A stretch of DNA of 9,864 bases from Actinomycetota bacterium (GTDB lineage Bacteria; Actinomycetota; Actinomycetes; Actinomycetales; Microbacteriaceae). Within the stretch, counting starts at the first letter, position 1, and each line of letters starts with the position of its first letter. The translations under genes were made by a program, and so were the position numbers. This document shows, in pieces, positions 7,807 to 9,864 of the stretch. The stretch is taken from the NCBI GenBank assembly GCA_009703845.1, contig WLFI01000016.1, forward strand, positions 1 through 9,864, written 5' to 3'. The notes under the pieces were generated by a model, which worked only from the letters and a program-made list of their open reading frames with translations, was not told where the DNA came from and ran no database searches.

Positions 7807-8919
7807 TTAGCCTAGGTCTTCAGCCTTGATGTAACCCGAGTCGATTAGAAGTGACTCGTAGTTGTCAAGGGTGACGATGTAAGGGGTAAGTAGGTAAGAA
7901 GGAACAACCTTTACACCGTTGTCATAGGTGGTGGTGTCGTTCGTTTCTGGGGTCTCGCCCTTTAGCAGTGCGATAGCCATGTCCGAGGCAACCTTCGCGA
8001 GTTCGCGGGTGTCCTTGAAGATGGTTGAGTACTGCTCGTTAGCGATCATGGCCTTGACCGAAAGAACTTCGGCGTCCTGGCCAACGATGGTTGGCATGTC
8101 GGTGCCGGCGCTGTAACCAGCGTCAGTCAGAGCAGCGATGATACCGCGGCTTAGACCGTCGTATGGCGATAGAACACCGTTTACCTTCGAGCCATCGTTG
8201 TAGCTACCTACAAGGATGTCTTCCATGCGCTTCTGAGCAACGGCGCCATCCCAGCGAAGGGTGGCAACGGTCTCAAAGTCGGTCTGGCCAGACTTGACTA
8301 CGAGCACGCCCGAGTCAATAAGTGGCTGTAGAACCGACATTGCGCCATTGAAGAAGAAGGTTGCGTTGTTGTCGTCTGGTGAACCAGCGAACAACTCAAC
8401 ATTCCATGGGCCAGCGGCGTTAGCGCCGTCAGCCGAGGTGCTGTCTTCAGAAGCGTAAACGCCCATGCCTACGAGCATCGAAGTTGCCTGCTGAACGCCG
8501 ACCTTGAAGTTGTCGAAGGTTGCGTAGTAGTCAACGTTTGCTGAGTCACGGATCAGACGGTCGTACGAGATAACAGGTACGTTGGCGTCTTTAGCTGCCT
8601 GAAGAACGTCAGTCAACTGGGTTCCGTCGATGGCTGCGATGATAAGAGCCTTTGCGCCCTTAGTCAGCATGCCCTCGAGCTGGGTTACCTGGGTTGGAAT
8701 GTCATCTTCTGCATACTGAAGGTCAACTTCGTAGCCGGCTGCTTCTAGAGTCGACTTGATGTTGTCACCATCGCTAATCCAGCGAGTTGAAGACTGAGTT
8801 GGCATCGAAACACCAATTAGTCCACCCTCACTCGAAGTGGTTGCACAGCCTGAGAGGCCGCCGACCACAAGTGCGCTTGCGGCTACAACGCCGAGCACCT
8901 TCTTGATCAACTTGATCAT
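7807..8919 (-). CDS. chvE: Sugar-binding lipoprotein of ABC importer (ChvE-like)
   Basis: Captures monosaccharide outside the membrane and delivers it to the importer. The 370 residues start with a lipoprotein signal peptide: basic MIKLIKK, hydrophobic 8-21, and lipobox LSGC with the lipidated Cys at 25, fitting a Gram-positive cell without periplasmic retention. The mature protein has the type I periplasmic-binding fold. ChvE-family blocks include GVSMPTQSSTRW (36-47), LQYAEDDIPTQVTQLEGM (67-84), IIAAIDGTQLTDVL (93-106), VISYDRLIRD (116-125), YYATFDNFKVG (131-141) and VGQDAE (279-284). AAAGGAAA lies four bases before the ATG, with the AGGA core about seven bases upstream, a good ribosome site. 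It follows araD after 189 bases containing a LacI-type operator, so it may have its own promoter. The symbol is by similarity to ChvE; by context L-arabinose is the expected ligand. Confidence 0.92.
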   Translation of the reverse strand: MIKLIKKVLGVVAASALVVGGLSGCATTSSEGGLIGVSMPTQSSTRWISDGDNIKSTLEAAGYEVDLQYAEDDIPTQVTQLEGMLTKGAKALIIAAIDGTQLTDVLQAAKDANVPVISYDRLIRDSANVDYYATFDNFKVGVQQATSMLVGMGVYASEDSTSADGANAAGPWNVELFAGSPDDNNATFFFNGAMSVLQPLIDSGVLVVKSGQTDFETVATLRWDGAVAQKRMEDILVGSYNDGSKVNGVLSPYDGLSRGIIAALTDAGYSAGTDMPTIVGQDAEVLSVKAMIANEQYSTIFKDTRELAKVASDMAIALLKGETPETNDTTTYDNGVKVVPSYLLTPYIVTLDNYESLLIDSGYIKAEDLG

Positions 8920-9039
8920 TCGATTTCCTTTCGGTTTGGACGGGTTGTGATAGCGCGCTCCCAGTCGCGTCCAATTCGACTAGTCACTTGGGAAACATTT
9001 TCGCCCGCTTCTGCCCTTAGGAAAGGATTCAAAGTTTAA

Positions 9040-9059
9040 AAATGTGAGCGATAACATTT
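9040..9059. promoter_or_regulatory. LacI-family operator-like palindrome upstream of the binding-protein gene
   Basis: AAATGTGAGCGATAACATTT has perfect outer arms (AAATGT/ACATTT), a central CG and further matching A/T positions inside, giving an imperfect 20-base palindrome. It closely resembles the lac operator core TGTGAGCGGATAACA, one base shorter, and has the central CG typical of LacI-family sites. It lies about 120 bases upstream of the binding-protein start and 50 bases after araD ends, inside an AT-rich stretch. TAAACT just downstream on the minus strand could be a -10 box, but no good -35 box was found. A repressor bound here would control the transporter and araA. No LacI-type gene is in the window, so the regulator must lie elsewhere. 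An arabinose-responsive repressor is the natural guess. Confidence 0.65.
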
Positions 9060-9108
9060 CTTAATGGTTATTCAACCACAAGCGAGCCCGCGAAAAAAGA
9101 GAGTTTGA

Positions 9109-9822
9109 TTACTTTCCGTAAACGTTTTGATAACGGTTATATAAAGCATCGATATTTGAGGGCGAAATTGGCTTCGGTGCGCCCAGTGCGACGGCCAAAT
9201 GTGTGGTTTTGGCGACATCCTCGCACATCACAGCTGCCTTGACCGCGGCCTTTGGAGTAGCCCCAATGGTGAAAACCCCGTGGTTTTGCATCAGCACAGC
9301 TGGCGAACGGTGGCCGGTTAGGGTTTCGACGATTCCGCGACCGATCGAGTCGTCGCCGATGATGGCAAACGGCCCAACCGGAATCTCGCCGCCGAACTCA
9401 TCGGCCTGTGCGGTGAGTACGCAAGGAATCGCCTCGCCCCGCGCAGCCCAAGCGGTCGCATAGTTGCTGTGGGTGTGCACAACTCCGCCAACCTCAGGCA
9501 TATTGCGGTAAACATAGGCGTGAGCCGCGGTGTCGCTCGAGGGCGACCTGGTTCCTTCAATCAGGTTGCCGTCGAGATCGCATACGACCATGGCGGCAGC
9601 ATCCAAGTTTTCATAGGCAACACCCGAAGGCTTGATCACAAAAATGTCTGGTGCGTTTTCAACACGGATGCGCGCCGAAACGTTGCCCCCGGTCCAAACC
9701 ACGAGACCGTTGGTCACGAGCGCCTGGTGCAACTCGGCTAGCTCGGCGCTGGCCATCGCGATTTTGGCACGTTGCTCTTGGGTGAGTGTGCTGCTGGTCG
9801 TGCCTTCGTTCGAACTAGACAT
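9109..9822 (-). CDS. araD: L-ribulose-5-phosphate 4-epimerase
   Basis: Converts L-ribulose 5-phosphate to D-xylulose 5-phosphate in the cytoplasm, linking arabinose catabolism to the pentose phosphate pathway. The 237 residues match the class II aldolase/AraD family. Substrate and metal motifs are present: TGGNVSAR (44-51), KPSG (64-67), SPSSDTAAH (93-101) with the acidic D97, zinc histidines H116 and H118 in HTHSNYATAWA, ADEFGG (140-145) with the family Asp D141, third zinc His H181 in MQNHGVFTIG, and a C-terminal tyrosine near Y235 in VYGK. The first dozen residues are Ser/Thr-rich and less conserved, but GAGAGG nine bases upstream supports this ATG, and the frame is closed just upstream. 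It overlaps by eight bases the apparent end of the previous gene. Identity is firm; related fuculose or ribulose aldolases are excluded mainly by AraD-like motifs and the araA context. Confidence 0.95.
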   Translation of the reverse strand: MSSSNEGTTSSTLTQEQRAKIAMASAELAELHQALVTNGLVVWTGGNVSARIRVENAPDIFVIKPSGVAYENLDAAAMVVCDLDGNLIEGTRSPSSDTAAHAYVYRNMPEVGGVVHTHSNYATAWAARGEAIPCVLTAQADEFGGEIPVGPFAIIGDDSIGRGIVETLTGHRSPAVLMQNHGVFTIGATPKAAVKAAVMCEDVAKTTHLAVALGAPKPISPSNIDALYNRYQNVYGK

Positions 9823-9864
9823 CGTTGCTTGCCTCTCGCTTGATCTGCTTCAAGCGTTTCATAA
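9815..9864 (-). CDS. C-terminal tail of an upstream gene, possibly ribulokinase (AraB)
   Basis: On the minus strand one frame is open from the window edge to a TAG at 9815-9817 and encodes MKRLKQIKREASNDV at its end. It overlaps the araD start by eight bases, the same spacing as the ATPase/permease junction. A short basic helical tail is plausible for an FGGY-type kinase, and a ribulokinase is the one arabinose enzyme not seen in this window. The identification rests on context; only 15 codons are visible, and a second frame (not shown to stop here) is also open across the edge. Confidence 0.4.
   Translation of the reverse strand, partial: MKRLKQIKREASNDV

Noticed and set aside
7641..7829. 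62-codon plus-strand frame across the ATPase/binding-protein gap
   Set aside because: It begins at a weak context opposite the ATPase start and runs through the hairpin; no ribosome site and no family resemblance.
8952..8985. Short palindromes AGCGCGCT (8952-8959) and GACTAGTC (8978-8985) in the binding-protein leader
   Set aside because: Eight-base palindromes are common by chance; neither resembles the operator at 9040 well enough to call a second site.

Overview
The window looks like chromosomal DNA from a moderately high-GC actinobacterium, most likely a small-genome member of the Microbacteriaceae. This is inferred from the protein sequences (an actinobacterial-type PurA; a ChvE/GguA/GguB-type sugar ABC system next to ara genes), from codons mostly ending in G or C, from GTG start use, and from two genes that appear to be leaderless. 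Genus cannot be fixed from sequence alone. No tRNA, rRNA, CRISPR array, insertion sequence, phage gene or attachment site was seen. Coding density is very high, and the longest stretch without a gene is 189 bases.

Left part (1-3337). The window opens inside purA (adenylosuccinate synthase, plus strand, 5' end cut off). It is followed by a convergent small one-pass membrane protein (minus strand), which is divergent from an unrecognised 177-residue protein (plus strand). Next comes a zinc-dependent medium-chain alcohol/aldehyde dehydrogenase (plus strand). The last two plus-strand genes have a plausible -10 box about seven bases before their ATG and no Shine-Dalgarno site, so both may be leaderless.

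Right part (3334-9864). All genes are on the minus strand and form what looks like an L-arabinose uptake and catabolism operon. In transcription order these are the last codons of an upstream gene (possibly araB, ribulokinase), araD (L-ribulose-5-phosphate 4-epimerase), a ChvE-like sugar-binding lipoprotein, a two-domain sugar-importer ATPase (MmsA/GguA type), its permease (MmsB/GguB type), and araA (L-arabinose isomerase). The transporter would bring in L-arabinose and perhaps related sugars. AraA converts arabinose to L-ribulose, a ribulokinase phosphorylates it, and AraD yields D-xylulose 5-phosphate for the pentose phosphate pathway. The ABC genes are inserted between araD and araA, so transport and catabolism share one transcription unit.

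Two non-coding elements stand out. A lac-operator-like palindrome lies in the araD/binding-protein gap and suggests control by a LacI-family repressor encoded outside the window. A perfect 15-bp stem with a 4-base loop lies between the binding-protein and ATPase genes; it has no U-tract and probably sets the protein ratio or protects the upstream message. The operon ends tail-to-tail with the dehydrogenase, the two stop codons sharing one CTAG, so there is no room for an ordinary intergenic terminator. I found no clearly undescribed system; the most interesting points are regulatory and organisational.
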